64,000 nt of DNA from Adineta vaga. Its lineage: Eukaryota; Rotifera. Location of the stretch: contig CP075493.1 of NCBI GenBank assembly GCA_021613535.1, positions 1,054,001-1,118,000 of the forward strand, read 5' to 3'. The notes under the pieces were generated by a model, which saw only the letters and a program-made list of their open reading frames with translations, was not told the origin of the DNA and ran no database searches. Below, piece after piece: positions 1 to 9,330 of this stretch (the first letter of the stretch is position 1; the number at the start of each line of letters is the position of its first letter). Made by a program: the position numbers and the translations under genes.

Positions 1-2
1 CA

Positions 3-257
3 CGACGTGTGTTCTATGGCACGGTGGTGTTTGGCATCAAACAAATTGCGGATATTTTTTTACCAAACTGGTGCATAATTCTTCTACCTATACTTGGTGT
101 TTTTGTTCTTCATCTGTTGGATAAAGACCGGTTGCAACAGGTAAGACATCAGAGTAGAGAAATTGCACTAAAAGTATCCCAGTTCCATCAGCGACTTTTT
201 AATGAAAATCATAAGTTCATTGAGAGACACGTGATTATAAACCCGAAAAAAGATTAA
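3..257 (+). CDS. 3' end of a membrane protein gene, partial at window edge
   Basis: The reading frame is open to the left edge and ends at a TAA at 255-257, so only about 84 C-terminal residues are visible. They contain one strongly hydrophobic stretch (around WCIILLPILGVFVLHLL) followed by a charged, probably helical tail rich in Gln, Arg and His. This looks like the last membrane segment and cytoplasmic tail of an integral membrane protein. I do not recognise the family, and no start or upstream exon can be seen. Confidence 0.4.
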   Translation, partial: RRVFYGTVVFGIKQIADIFLPNWCIILLPILGVFVLHLLDKDRLQQVRHQSREIALKVSQFHQRLFNENHKFIERHVIINPKKD

Positions 258-1355
258 GATATTTTCCAGTCGTAAACAGATGTTCGACAATACTAACGTA
301 GTATTGTGGTCTTGATCTCGGTGGTGATGAAATTGGTCGTGGTAGCGGTAGTGGTAGATGTTTTGATTTTGTTATATTCCTATTCCCAACTGAAAGGTTT
401 TAGAGAATTCTTTATAAGCAGGAAAAAACATTGTTATTAGTACACTTATTTGACGTTGACAAGTAGTTGTCAAAACTCTGACTATATGAGGAAGAAAATT
501 CTGCATGTCACTTTTTATGTTGATGCCTTGATGAAAACATCTAATTAAACTTAAACGACAAGAAAATGAGATTGAATACTGACAATTATTAAACTTTTTT
601 CAATGCATAGGATCTCTTGTGCTGTATTCCAATTCTATTCAATGTAGAAAAATAGTGTTAAAAATTTCAGTACACGAAGAAGGAGAGTCAGAGAGGTCTT
701 GTATTATGTTAGTGAGTTTGGTAATCGATAATCGATTGAGAATAATTTAGTTATCTTTTCGATCGCTTTCGTAACGAATGCTGAAGAAACAAATATCGAC
801 GCTGAACCGATTTTTTCATGTCTTGATTTGTGTAATAATACTGCTGTAAATAAATGAAAGATTGCTTCTTTGCCACATGGGAATCCACCCTATCACATTC
901 ATTTGAATTCGCAGTTGTATTAATAGCTTAAATTAAGATTTTTATTTCTTCCTTTTAGATTCGCGTGGAGGAAAGGGGTGATCCCTTACCATGATCATTA
1001 TTTTCTATCTGATGAGCCAGCCTTTGCATTTTCTAGTCTTTCATTTCTTTTCAGAAACTTATTTGGTCTTTTCATCTTCTTGTTTTTGCTAGAAATTCAA
1101 CTTCATTTACTGTTTATGTAAAGTTGTCTCTTTGTTTTATTTACTTTTTTTATAAAAACTGACTGCTCATTTTATTCACTATATTCTTGATAGTAAGTTT
1201 ATGCTCATTTTGTTTTCTTTTCATCTTCCAAGATTCATTTTGTTTTTTTACTTTTCTTGATAAAAGATTCAGTCATTTAAATGTGATACCAACGTTCTTA
1301 TTTGTTATTAATTTTAGATATATTATGTCTTCAAGAAAATTTTATATAACTATAG
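258..1355. other. Intergenic; possible upstream remains of the GPCR relic
   Basis: AT-rich. There is no convincing intact gene. Short hydrophobic frames at about 1187-1350 could be decayed upstream membrane helices of the receptor relic that begins clearly at 1356, but they are in other frames and cannot be assigned. Confidence 0.3.
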
Positions 1356-1790
1356 CCATACTATACATTACCTATTGGATTAAACTTTTCAGTTATTTAT
1401 ATCGCAATTCTCAGTTATGGAATCCTTGTTCCATTATTTGTATGCATTTCTTTTAAACTAATTCAATATGTGAACGTGACAAAGAAACGGGTGACATCCG
1501 TAAATATTCTACTTCGTGCATAACAAGGATTAAGAATGATTCAACGTTTTGTTTTAATTATAACAATTTTTATGATATTTTGTTTTTCTTATTCAATCTT
1601 CCTAATTATGTCTATTTTTACTACTTTACGTGAACATTATATTCCAATTATTGCTGTATGTATTAATGCATTGATGTCACTTGTTTTGATTGCTTTACTT
1701 TATTCAACTGATCCACTCAAAGCAGCTTTTCTTAAAAGAACAATGAGACGACTTACAAAAGATCTATCCAGTATGTTGAAAATAAATTGA
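1356..1790 (+). pseudogene. Rhodopsin-like GPCR relic (TM5-TM7) with in-frame stop
   Basis: One frame runs from 1356 to the stop at 1790 and is broken only by a TAA at 1521-1523. Before the stop there is a hydrophobic helix (SYGILVPLFVCISF) with a basic follow-on, which reads as TM5 and intracellular loop 3. After it come two further helices (RFVLIITIFMIFCFSYSIF, then PIIAVCINALMSLVLIALLY) and a basic tail, which read as TM6, TM7 and helix 8. Stops and frame changes lie just upstream of 1356. The layout matches the divergent rotifer GPCRs elsewhere in this window. A sequencing error at 1521 is possible, but the missing 5' half supports a relic. Confidence 0.55.
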
Positions 1791-1855
1791 TTATCTTTTA
1801 AGAGACAATCTATCCTCAGGAGTAAATATCAATGTGAATGAATTTCTTCAATTAT

Positions 1856-1882
1856 CTTACCCACACCCACACCCACGCCCAG
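1856..1882. repeat. Short telomere-like repeat tract (CCCACA)n
   Basis: About three and a half units of CCCACA (complement TGTGGG), the last degenerate, lie between the GPCR relic and the Ap4A phosphorylase gene. The same motif recurs at several intergenic sites and as a long tract near 63.4 kb. Confidence 0.6.
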
Positions 1883-2034
1883 AAAATTGCTCGAAGGGAA
1901 TTAGCATGTAGACATTTTAGTTAATCAAGATCCCGTTTTATTTGTAGATACAATAAATAAACATGAATCTGAAGTTTCTGTATTTTATATAAACGATACA
2001 AAACTATAAAAAGAAAGAATGAAAAAGTAATAAA

Positions 2035-3054
2035 TTATTCTTCATCTTTTTTTCGTCCAACAGCAAGAAGAATATTTGTAATACCAGTATTTTTTAATTC
2101 GTTTATATCTTCTTCTTGTTTGATATTGAATATACCAGCATAATCAATACCACCAATGGATTTTTGAGAACCATTCGATAGGACAAAGATTTCTTTCGAT
2201 CGTGGTATTAAATGTATATGTTTCTTCGTTATAAGAACATTATAAGAAGTTTTCGCTCCATCGAAGTCTTTTCCTTCTTTAAAACTAAACATTTCATCTA
2301 AAAGTTGGATGAATTTATCAATAAGATAATTGCCTAATTGATCCGATTGATTCGGTGGATGAATCGATATAACAAAATGAGCCCATGGTACTTGAACAAG
2401 TTGATTAGCTTGATCATAATCATTTTGTCCTTGAAGATAAACATCGAGTGGTGGTTCATTTTCAAAGACGGGATAAAATTGAACATGTTTATGTTTTTGA
2501 CTAGCACCAGATTCTTCGCCACAATTGAAGAAAGCGACGAGTTTAGTTGACTTATAATTTCGAATGATTTCATACGTTATTGATAAATCATCAGCTGTTA
2601 AAAGATCAGATTGTTTTGTAAAATCTAAAAGCACAATGTTCTAATAATGTCTTGTAATTCTTTCGTACATACCGTGTGGTAAAAGAAGAAAATGATTTTT
2701 TGTTGCAGGATATTTATTGAGTAGAATAACATATGCTGTTTCATTCAATCCATAATTTGGTAGATCACATACATGAAGATTGTTTCCGTATGGAGGAGCA
2801 AGTGAATCTTTGTCATTTTTCTCGACATCCTCCTTTCCAGGTTTCTTTTCTATACCAGGAACATATCTTATCTGATACTAAACAAATCAGTAATAGAAAA
2901 GTTTTCTTTTTTTGAAACATATATTTACCGAACATCCATCGATCAATTGTTCGACAGTTTTATATCCTTCAAAAGTAACATCACCATTTTTCAGTGCATT
3001 TTCAAATGCATTTGTAACGAGACTTTCAATATTTTTCAATGAATCTGATGCCAT
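2035..3054 (-). CDS. Ap4A phosphorylase / ATP adenylyltransferase (APA1/2 family)
   Basis: Three exons on the minus strand, 3054-2929, 2877-2673 and 2624-2035, joined in phase by GT-AG introns of about 50 nt, give about 306 residues. Exon 2 carries the family-like start IRYVPGIEKKP and the segment LLNKYP. Exon 3 has the catalytic core GEESGASQKHKHVQF, with the H-x-H-x-Q motif of the HIT-related Ap4A phosphorylases, and an ATP adenylyltransferase C-terminal domain with VPWAHFV and YNVLITKKHIHLIPR. These enzymes split dinucleoside tetraphosphates with phosphate to ADP and ATP and are typical of fungi, protists and bacteria, whereas animals mostly use Nudix hydrolases. The length fits the family. 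An internal GTG at 2634 lies inside the second intron and is not the start. Confidence 0.85.
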
Positions 3055-3228
3055 ATTGTCGAAGAAATGTGTTTAGTACTAAAGTTAGATTTTCTTTCTT
3101 GACTTGATTCTTCTATACTGATTTTCTGTTCGATTAAATAGAAATCCAGTCAATGAAAAGAAAAGGAGATGTCGCATCTTGAGAGTATGATTAGAAATCA
3201 ATTTTTTATTCGAAAAAAAAATTGTTCG

Positions 3229-3994
3229 CTAGTCTTTACAGAGAATTTTCGCTGTATAAACGAAACAGCTAAGAAAAAGTGCAGCAAAAATACCACAATA
3301 GATAATAAGTGTCCAAAATGCACAATTATAAAGCACAGGATGGCAATATGTTTTTGTCATAGTCGAATCGGTAAATTGTACAAATCCTTTTACAGAAAAT
3401 ACAAGAACTCCACCCTAAAAGATAATATATTTTCACTTCTATATTATAAATCATAAGCAGAAAGAATATGACGACTATAAACTCACTGTTATTATCTCCA
3501 CAAGTATAATAATAATACACCAAGTAACTATAGAAATTAAAGCCAGAGATGCGCAATCATATAAGACATGACGTTTATCATCAGATTCTTGAAATATTTT
3601 TTTCCGTCTTGGTTTGAGTATAATGGCGCCAAATAAGAAAACATTCTGCCAATAAAAATGAAAAAACAAATATTTACATATAATAAATGGACCAACGCGA
3701 ATTTGTTACTAGTAAAAAAAGTAGAGTAATACTAATTTCTATAACAGCAGAGACAATAACATAATTAGCAATCCATGATCGAATTGAACAGTGAGTATGA
3801 TAAATAATCCCAATAATTAGTTTTATTACTGCAATAATTAATGTTATACTAATACATATAAGTAATCTGGTTGAAAGACAAGATTTTATTTGAAATAAAT
3901 TCTTTCTTTCTGATTTTCTCTCATCAAAATTCTTTCGTACAGACATTTCCGATTGCAATGATTGAAATACTGGATCATCATTTGAATGTTTCAT
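3229..3994 (-). CDS. Small four-helix membrane protein, TMEM272-like
   Basis: Three exons, 3994-3710, 3645-3487 and 3414-3229, all phase 0, give about 209 residues. Four hydrophobic helices are visible (STRLLICISITLIIAVIKLI; NYVIVSAVIEISITLLFLL; ALISIVTWCIIIILVEII; CAFWTLIIYCGIFAALFL) after a charged N-terminus, with the pattern YCHPVLYNCAFW before the last helix. This spacing resembles animal TMEM272-like proteins of unknown function. The ATG lies only 16 nt after the stop codon of the next upstream gene (4011-4585). An acceptor just before FVPHRRRELS would alternatively splice the two into one transcript. Confidence 0.55.
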
Positions 3995-4010
3995 TGATAA
4001 TTCGCGTCTT

Positions 4011-4585
4011 CTATGTGGTACGAACTACGTCTGTTGTAACTCTTTTACGGTAATCAAATATCTGAAAACAGATTTTATTATATACTTTTTTATATTGACC
4101 TGAAATTTTACTTTTACAGATTCAAGAAGCAATGTCAATATTTGATTTATATCAACCTCCGAAAGATTGTGCGCGACTGTAATTATATATTTTACAATAT
4201 CCATAAAGGGAAAATCTGAAGGCATCATAAACCAAGATGTAACGGCTAGCCCATAAATAACTGCTGTATTAGCACTTTTAAAATTCTCTACAAACCGTAC
4301 ATGAGTAGGCTCAAAAATTGTTTTTGACGTATTTGAAAAAAGTTGTGAAAATAACGAATTGGTTATAATAAAATCACAGTACTTCGCGTACGATTTTGTC
4401 ATCCCTGATTTCAATCCACTGAAAAAGAGAAATATACTGAAACATGTAGCACGAAAATTTCTACAATAATGACGCTCCTTTTGGAAGAAAAAAATGTGAC
4501 TGTACAATAAAAAGTCTTACGAAAATGTAGAGCTTTTCTCTTCTTTTTCCAAATATTTCAAAAAAAAACTTTTGAGCCCACTCAT
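4011..4585 (-). CDS. Unrecognised protein of about 144 residues
   Basis: Exons 4585-4521, 4418-4100 and 4061-4011 join in phase with introns of 102 and 38 nt. The product begins MSGLKSFFLKYLEKEEK and has one hydrophobic segment around TAVIYGLAVTSWFMMP, with otherwise amphipathic helical sequence. I recognise no family. Its stop is 16 nt from the start of the TMEM272-like gene on the same strand, so it may instead be the 5' part of that gene. The short last intron is the least certain part of the model. Confidence 0.35.
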
Positions 4586-5178
4586 GTATAGTTTGTAGAG
4601 AACTTCAAGCGTCTTAATCAAGCCGATAATAGAGAAGAAATTTCAAAAGTAACTTACTAAAAGAACAGTTACTTATGGAGCACCCATTATATTCGTTCTT
4701 ATGCAGTATGCTTTCCAATCCAATATCAGAAATAATATATCTTCTTCTTCTCATCATTGAAACAAGAATGCAATTGAGCACTTGAAAAATATTTCAGTTT
4801 TTCACTATACACTTCTCATACCTTCACACGAACTAACTCATATTAATAAATATTCAGCATATTTGAAAAGAAAATTACATCGATGATAACGTATCTCTCT
4901 CTCACGTACTCAAATACGCCCTTCACAATACTAGTTAATCTCGACATTCAAGAATGTCTCTTTCTGAAGCTAGTGTGCGATTTGCAGATTTATACTTAGT
5001 TTCATGATGAATCAAGCGTAAAGTTTATAAGAAAAAGTTTTCAGAAGACTAAATAGAATAAAAGAAGGAAAAGATAGTACGAATTGCAATATAAATTATT
5101 GAAGACATTGTATAATGATAAAGCATCGTATTAGTTCATGTTTGTCTTGTATACTTTAGTTGATGCGACAGCTTTCGA
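4586..5178. other. Intergenic, nothing recognised
   Basis: AT-rich sequence between two minus-strand genes. I see no gene or repeat here. Confidence 0.4.
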
Positions 5179-7326
5179 CTATTCAGATGGAAGTGCTTTT
5201 TGGTTGCTGTCCATACTTTCTGTAAATAGAGAATAAACTGCCATCAAACGATTATACTCCGCAATTGCATTAAGCAGTTCATCGTTGATGGCATTTCGTT
5301 GATTTTTGTTAAGTGTAAAACCAGGAATTTTAGAGAATCGGCCGCAATGATTTGCAATTTTACGAAGAGACGACTCACTTGATTGCAGCGAATTCTGTTG
5401 AGCTGTGATTCCTTCTTCCACTTTCTCCATTGCAACTTGAAGTCTCATTCTCTCCTTCTCCAAACCTGCTAATTCGTTTTGAAAATGTGATAATTCATTG
5501 TACTTGTCAAAGTTGCCGGTAGCCCAATAACCTCCTAGACCGAGCATACCAACTCCACCAACAATACTAGCAACGCCTAGAGCAGGACCGGCAGCAACGA
5601 CAGCAGTTACTGTAACCAATGCATAACCTGTTTTGATGGCCAGCACTCCCATGATAGTGCTAGTAGCGCTTCCGGCGATTCCTGCAACCATAACCTTGAT
5701 TTGTTCTTTGGCACTATCGTCACTTAACAGTTCTATTGTCTTTTTCATTCCGTCAATGTGCTCATCACTAATTACCTGAATAAAGTTTGTTAATTGAACC
5801 TGAACTTTATAGATAGTTCCACTGATCTCCATGAGCTCATTTTGATGATGATTGATTACACGACCGATCTCCACCAACTGATCTTCTCGTACCAAGGTTT
5901 GTATGGATTGCGTTTGCTTTTTTAAAATAGGCAATATCTTTTGCTGATGAACCACTGATGCTTGAAGGGCCCGCATAAACTTTTCATGCTTCTCTGCGCT
6001 CTTGTTCAGTTCGGCTAGTAGTTCGTTTACTTCAGAAAGCTTACCAATCTTTTTTGCACGAGCTTCAATACTTTTATATGCTCGACGAAATGTTGACGGC
6101 ATTTTTTCACTTAATATATATACATCGGCTAACTCCTTACTTGTGTGTCGGACACCTTCACCGAGAACACGAATGAATTCATCTACATTCGCCTGAATAG
6201 TCTCATCATGATACATACTGGCGTGACGTTGCAACTCTTCGATCGATAGAATTTGTCGCGAAAGATTCGAGTGAAGATTATCTCTATTAGTTCTCAGCGT
6301 TTCTAGTGCGATTGTCGCGTCAGGGTACCAATGGCGTAATACTGGTCTCGCAGAGGAAACTGTAGTGGGAAAACATATCCATACAGCGATGATTAACACG
6401 AGCGATAGTATGCCGATGAGAATAAGGTAAAATAGACGAGGATTTTCTTCTATTGAGTGTTTAGCAGCATGATTCATAATGTCAGGCACGACAGAATTTT
6501 TACGTCGTCGGAGACTTCGATTATCCACAATAGTATTTACGCTATCATTCTCTGCTGGTTCAGGTTTTGTAGAGGTAGTTTCGTTATATTGTAAAGCTTG
6601 ATCATCTGAAATATTATTGACAATTTTTCTTTCGGATGAATCAAGGTTTGTTGAGAGTTGTTTTTGACGAAAATCCATGAAGAACTGAGTTAATGCAGCA
6701 ATGATGCCGAAAGTTGAACCTATCCATACTAGGATTGATGATAATGCTACTGGGCCCACTATGAAAAGAGCCAATCTAAGTATAGTCTGAAACATATTCT
6801 CGAGCCAGTTGTTATAGTAAAATACTTTTTTATCTTTCAACATAATTTCCAATGGTGTATCTGTCAGAAAAAAGGTGGCATGAAACTTCGTAAATTTCTC
6901 GTGCCAGTTGTCGATAATACTCGTGACAAATGAATAGTTTCCTTCTTTCAAATAAAACACCACTAAACCACCATTTTCCAGGCCTCTATTCAACATTTTT
7001 GACAGCTCCTGACAGTCATTTAGCTGATCTGCAACCAAAGCATGATATTTACCTGCCATCGTTTCTATATTTATCAGTTGAATCTCCATTCTTTTGATAT
7101 CTGGACAATAAATATGTGCATCTTGTATTAACGTTTTCAATCTTTTTGTAACACCGAATGATATTTCTTCGATATGATTGCACAAATATTGTGTGTCAGT
7201 TTGCAGCGTTATAATTCGCTCACTGAACGACTGACTTCCAACTGTATCTTCGTCACCAAACACTAAGAATGGTAGATCTATGCAGTTAACAGTAATCAGA
7301 ATCACGAGGAAACTATGAGTATTCAT
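5179..7326 (-). CDS. Intronless 715-residue membrane/coiled-coil protein, family unknown
   Basis: A single uninterrupted frame with an N-terminal signal-like segment (residues 1-24). Long helical regions surround a hydrophobic block at about 180-217 and a clear membrane helix at about 298-322 (LFYLILIGILSLVLIIAVW). Between these is a polar, Ser/Thr/Asn-rich segment with a basic RSLRRRK patch. The C-terminal half is mostly coiled coil (about 330-540 and 605-665). It is interrupted by a 55-residue Gly/Ala/Val-rich hydrophobic hairpin at about 544-601 (VMVAGIAGSA ... GGVGMLGLGGY). A coiled-coil pair around a Gly-rich hairpin resembles membrane-inserting alpha-helical proteins, but that is inference. 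By eye its base composition is more balanced than its neighbours, and it has no introns over 2.1 kb. It could be a lineage-specific gene or an acquired one. Confidence 0.75.
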   Translation of the reverse strand: MNTHSFLVILITVNCIDLPFLVFGDEDTVGSQSFSERIITLQTDTQYLCNHIEEISFGVTKRLKTLIQDAHIYCPDIKRMEIQLINIETMAGKYHALVADQLNDCQELSKMLNRGLENGGLVVFYLKEGNYSFVTSIIDNWHEKFTKFHATFFLTDTPLEIMLKDKKVFYYNNWLENMFQTILRLALFIVGPVALSSILVWIGSTFGIIAALTQFFMDFRQKQLSTNLDSSERKIVNNISDDQALQYNETTSTKPEPAENDSVNTIVDNRSLRRRKNSVVPDIMNHAAKHSIEENPRLFYLILIGILSLVLIIAVWICFPTTVSSARPVLRHWYPDATIALETLRTNRDNLHSNLSRQILSIEELQRHASMYHDETIQANVDEFIRVLGEGVRHTSKELADVYILSEKMPSTFRRAYKSIEARAKKIGKLSEVNELLAELNKSAEKHEKFMRALQASVVHQQKILPILKKQTQSIQTLVREDQLVEIGRVINHHQNELMEISGTIYKVQVQLTNFIQVISDEHIDGMKKTIELLSDDSAKEQIKVMVAGIAGSATSTIMGVLAIKTGYALVTVTAVVAAGPALGVASIVGGVGMLGLGGYWATGNFDKYNELSHFQNELAGLEKERMRLQVAMEKVEEGITAQQNSLQSSESSLRKIANHCGRFSKIPGFTLNKNQRNAINDELLNAIAEYNRLMAVYSLFTESMDSNQKALPSE

Positions 7327-7780
7327 GGTGATTTACAGGAAGTCGATAACAATAGGATGCGGTGAATAATTAAGTGATACAACTGAATTGAAAGAGAGAG
7401 AGAGAGAAAGGGTCTGAACGATTGTCAACAACACGAAGAATTAGCTGTGGTTGCGTTCAAATTTATACCACGTATCAGCTTTTTACTTCACTAAAAGAGT
7501 AAAAAGAAAGCAAGGATAAAGTTTTGCGCACTATATAAGTACTGTATTATTTTCGTCACACCATATGGTTATTGATCAGAGAAATTTGTCCTTAAAAAAT
7601 TGTAATATTAAAAACGAGATGGAAAAAACCCAAATATTCACGAGCTCGCAGTTAAAGAAAATGTTTTTGATTTCTTAATAACTGTATATATAAAAGGAAG
7701 ATTGGTAATCTATTTCACAAGTTTACAATGTGACAAATAACGCGAAAATTCCGGGGAAATATCCCACATTTTTTACTGAC
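7327..7780. other. Upstream region of the 715-residue gene
   Basis: Holds a short GA-dinucleotide run at about 7390-7408 and AT-rich sequence up to the miniature transposon. No gene seen. Confidence 0.4.
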
Positions 7781-7782
7781 TA

Positions 7783-7979
7783 CCCAGACAGACAAGGAAC
7801 GGAAAAAACGACGTTCAAACGCGTTAGAAAAATTTTTTTTGTTTGCTGAAAAACAATTGAAACAGCATTGACTGTTAACAACACGACTATTTATTAAAAC
7901 AATAATTTTTTTTAACGCTTAGAAATGTGTGCTATTTATAAATAAAAACGTTGTTTTTTTCGCTGCTTGTCTGTCTGGA
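7783..7979. mobile_element. 197-bp miniature inverted-repeat element with TA target duplication
   Basis: The left end CCCAGACAGACAAG (from 7783) and the reverse complement of the right end TCCAGACAGACAAG (from 7979) continue as an ungapped inverted repeat. About 30 of 35 positions match, running into a shared AAAAAAC-ACGTT block, with weaker similarity further in. A TA dinucleotide flanks both sides (7781-7782 and 7980-7981), as in Tc1/mariner-type insertion. The interior has no coding potential. It is a non-autonomous (MITE-like) element. I cannot name its autonomous partner. Confidence 0.75.
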
Positions 7980-7981
7980 TA

Positions 7982-8329
7982 GAATGTAATATCGTTCGAA
8001 AAAATAAAAGAACACTTACTGCGTGTTTAACTAAAACGTGCTTTGTGAGTTTAAGACTAAAGAAACCGATTCTGTCTTATCGAAAAAATATAATAATGAC
8101 ATGGTTATAGATAACATTAAAAGATACTTTAACTGGGAAAATGTTTTTACAAAAGGAGTGGATCAGTAAGAAGCAATATTCAGAGAATGAGTAAGGATTA
8201 AAACAAAGAACCCACACCCAATCTCGAAATCATCATTGCATACATACTCATGTATGTATTATCAGAATTTTAACAGTGAGATTAAACATTGAAAAACTAA
8301 AATTTATTTCAAAAGTTTTTGAACAAACG
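7982..8329. other. Intergenic with a two-unit telomere-like motif
   Basis: AT-rich, no gene. Two CCCACA-type units lie at about 8210-8221. The region separates the miniature element from the 3' end of the cupin gene. Confidence 0.4.
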
Positions 8330-9102
8330 TTAATGAAGTTCATCGGTAGTTGTTGTTGTTGTTGTATATTCTTCATATTGTTCTTTAAAACCAAGTACTT
8401 GACCAATAAAAGCACCTATTTCAACAATGATTTTCGCCAGAGGTAATGGTATTGCTGCTGGATATGTTTGTGCATTATTAAAAAGTACAAATATTTGCCA
8501 AATAGATTTATAACCATCACGTGAAACACCAGCAAAATTTTCGAAAAATTCTTGTTGAATTCCATAATCTCTACTAGCTGGTTCAATACGAATACGAACA
8601 ATCAAATTTTCTTTATTATCATCCATCCAAAATGTATGTGGAGTTCGAGGTAGAACGATGAGAGGTTTTGGACATGTATGAATATCACATGAATAGATTT
8701 TATCATCTAATTGATATCCTAAATGACCTTGAACAAGTGTAAAATATTCCGTTTGAGTAAGATGAACATGCATCGGTGGTGTACAGGGTCTTTCTAATGG
8801 TGAAATTTGAAGATTACCACAAAGACCATGAACATAGATTGTATTTTCACATTCAAAATAGGAATATTTTAATTGTTCTGATCGATTATAGAAATAGAAT
8901 GTATCCGTATTATTTGCTAACGATGATGAAATATGAGATAAACCTTTTGTATGTGTTCGAATAAGCTAGATACATTATCGAAAATAAGTCTATCTCTTCA
9001 AATTTTAATTACAAAAAATTCTACCTGAGATGTATAAAACCGATAATAAGCAATCCATGCAATAAAACTACCCAATATAAACGATTTCAACCACCAAGGC
9101 AT
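8330..9102 (-). CDS. Membrane-anchored cupin-fold protein
   Basis: Exon 1 (9102-9025) encodes a 26-residue hydrophobic leader, PWWLKSFILGSFIAWIAYY, which reads as a signal anchor. After a 59-nt intron, exon 2 (8965-8330) gives the rest, for about 237 residues in total. The second exon has the cupin pattern: PPMHVHLTQTEYFTLVQG (conserved cupin motif 1 with His, His and Glu) and later PRTPHTFW as motif 2. It ends in a helical segment and a Thr run. Cupins of this small single-domain kind bind a metal through the His/Glu set and range from isomerases to dioxygenases and storage proteins. The substrate is unknown. Similar single-cupin proteins are common in bacteria. Confidence 0.7.
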
Positions 9103-9330
9103 GTTCTACTTCCTTTCAGTTATCTAATATAAAATACGAAGAAGAAAATGTTTACGAAAAAAAAGCAAAGAAATGAAAAGGTAACTATCTCAAGATATCA
9201 TTAGAATAGAACACGTGCGTCATTCATAGATGATTATCAATAAAAACATATAAAAAATGAATTACATTCTTCAAGATATGTATTACTCAATAGAAAATAT
9301 ATCTAAATAGTTCAAAACTTCTCATAAAAT

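Noticed and set aside
2035-2634. A GTG-started 199-residue protein as the whole Ap4A phosphorylase
   Set aside because: Two upstream exons with matching phases supply the missing N-terminal half, and the GTG lies inside the second intron.
7385-7410. GA-dinucleotide run as a regulatory element
   Set aside because: A short simple repeat upstream of the 715-residue gene. Nothing ties it to regulation.
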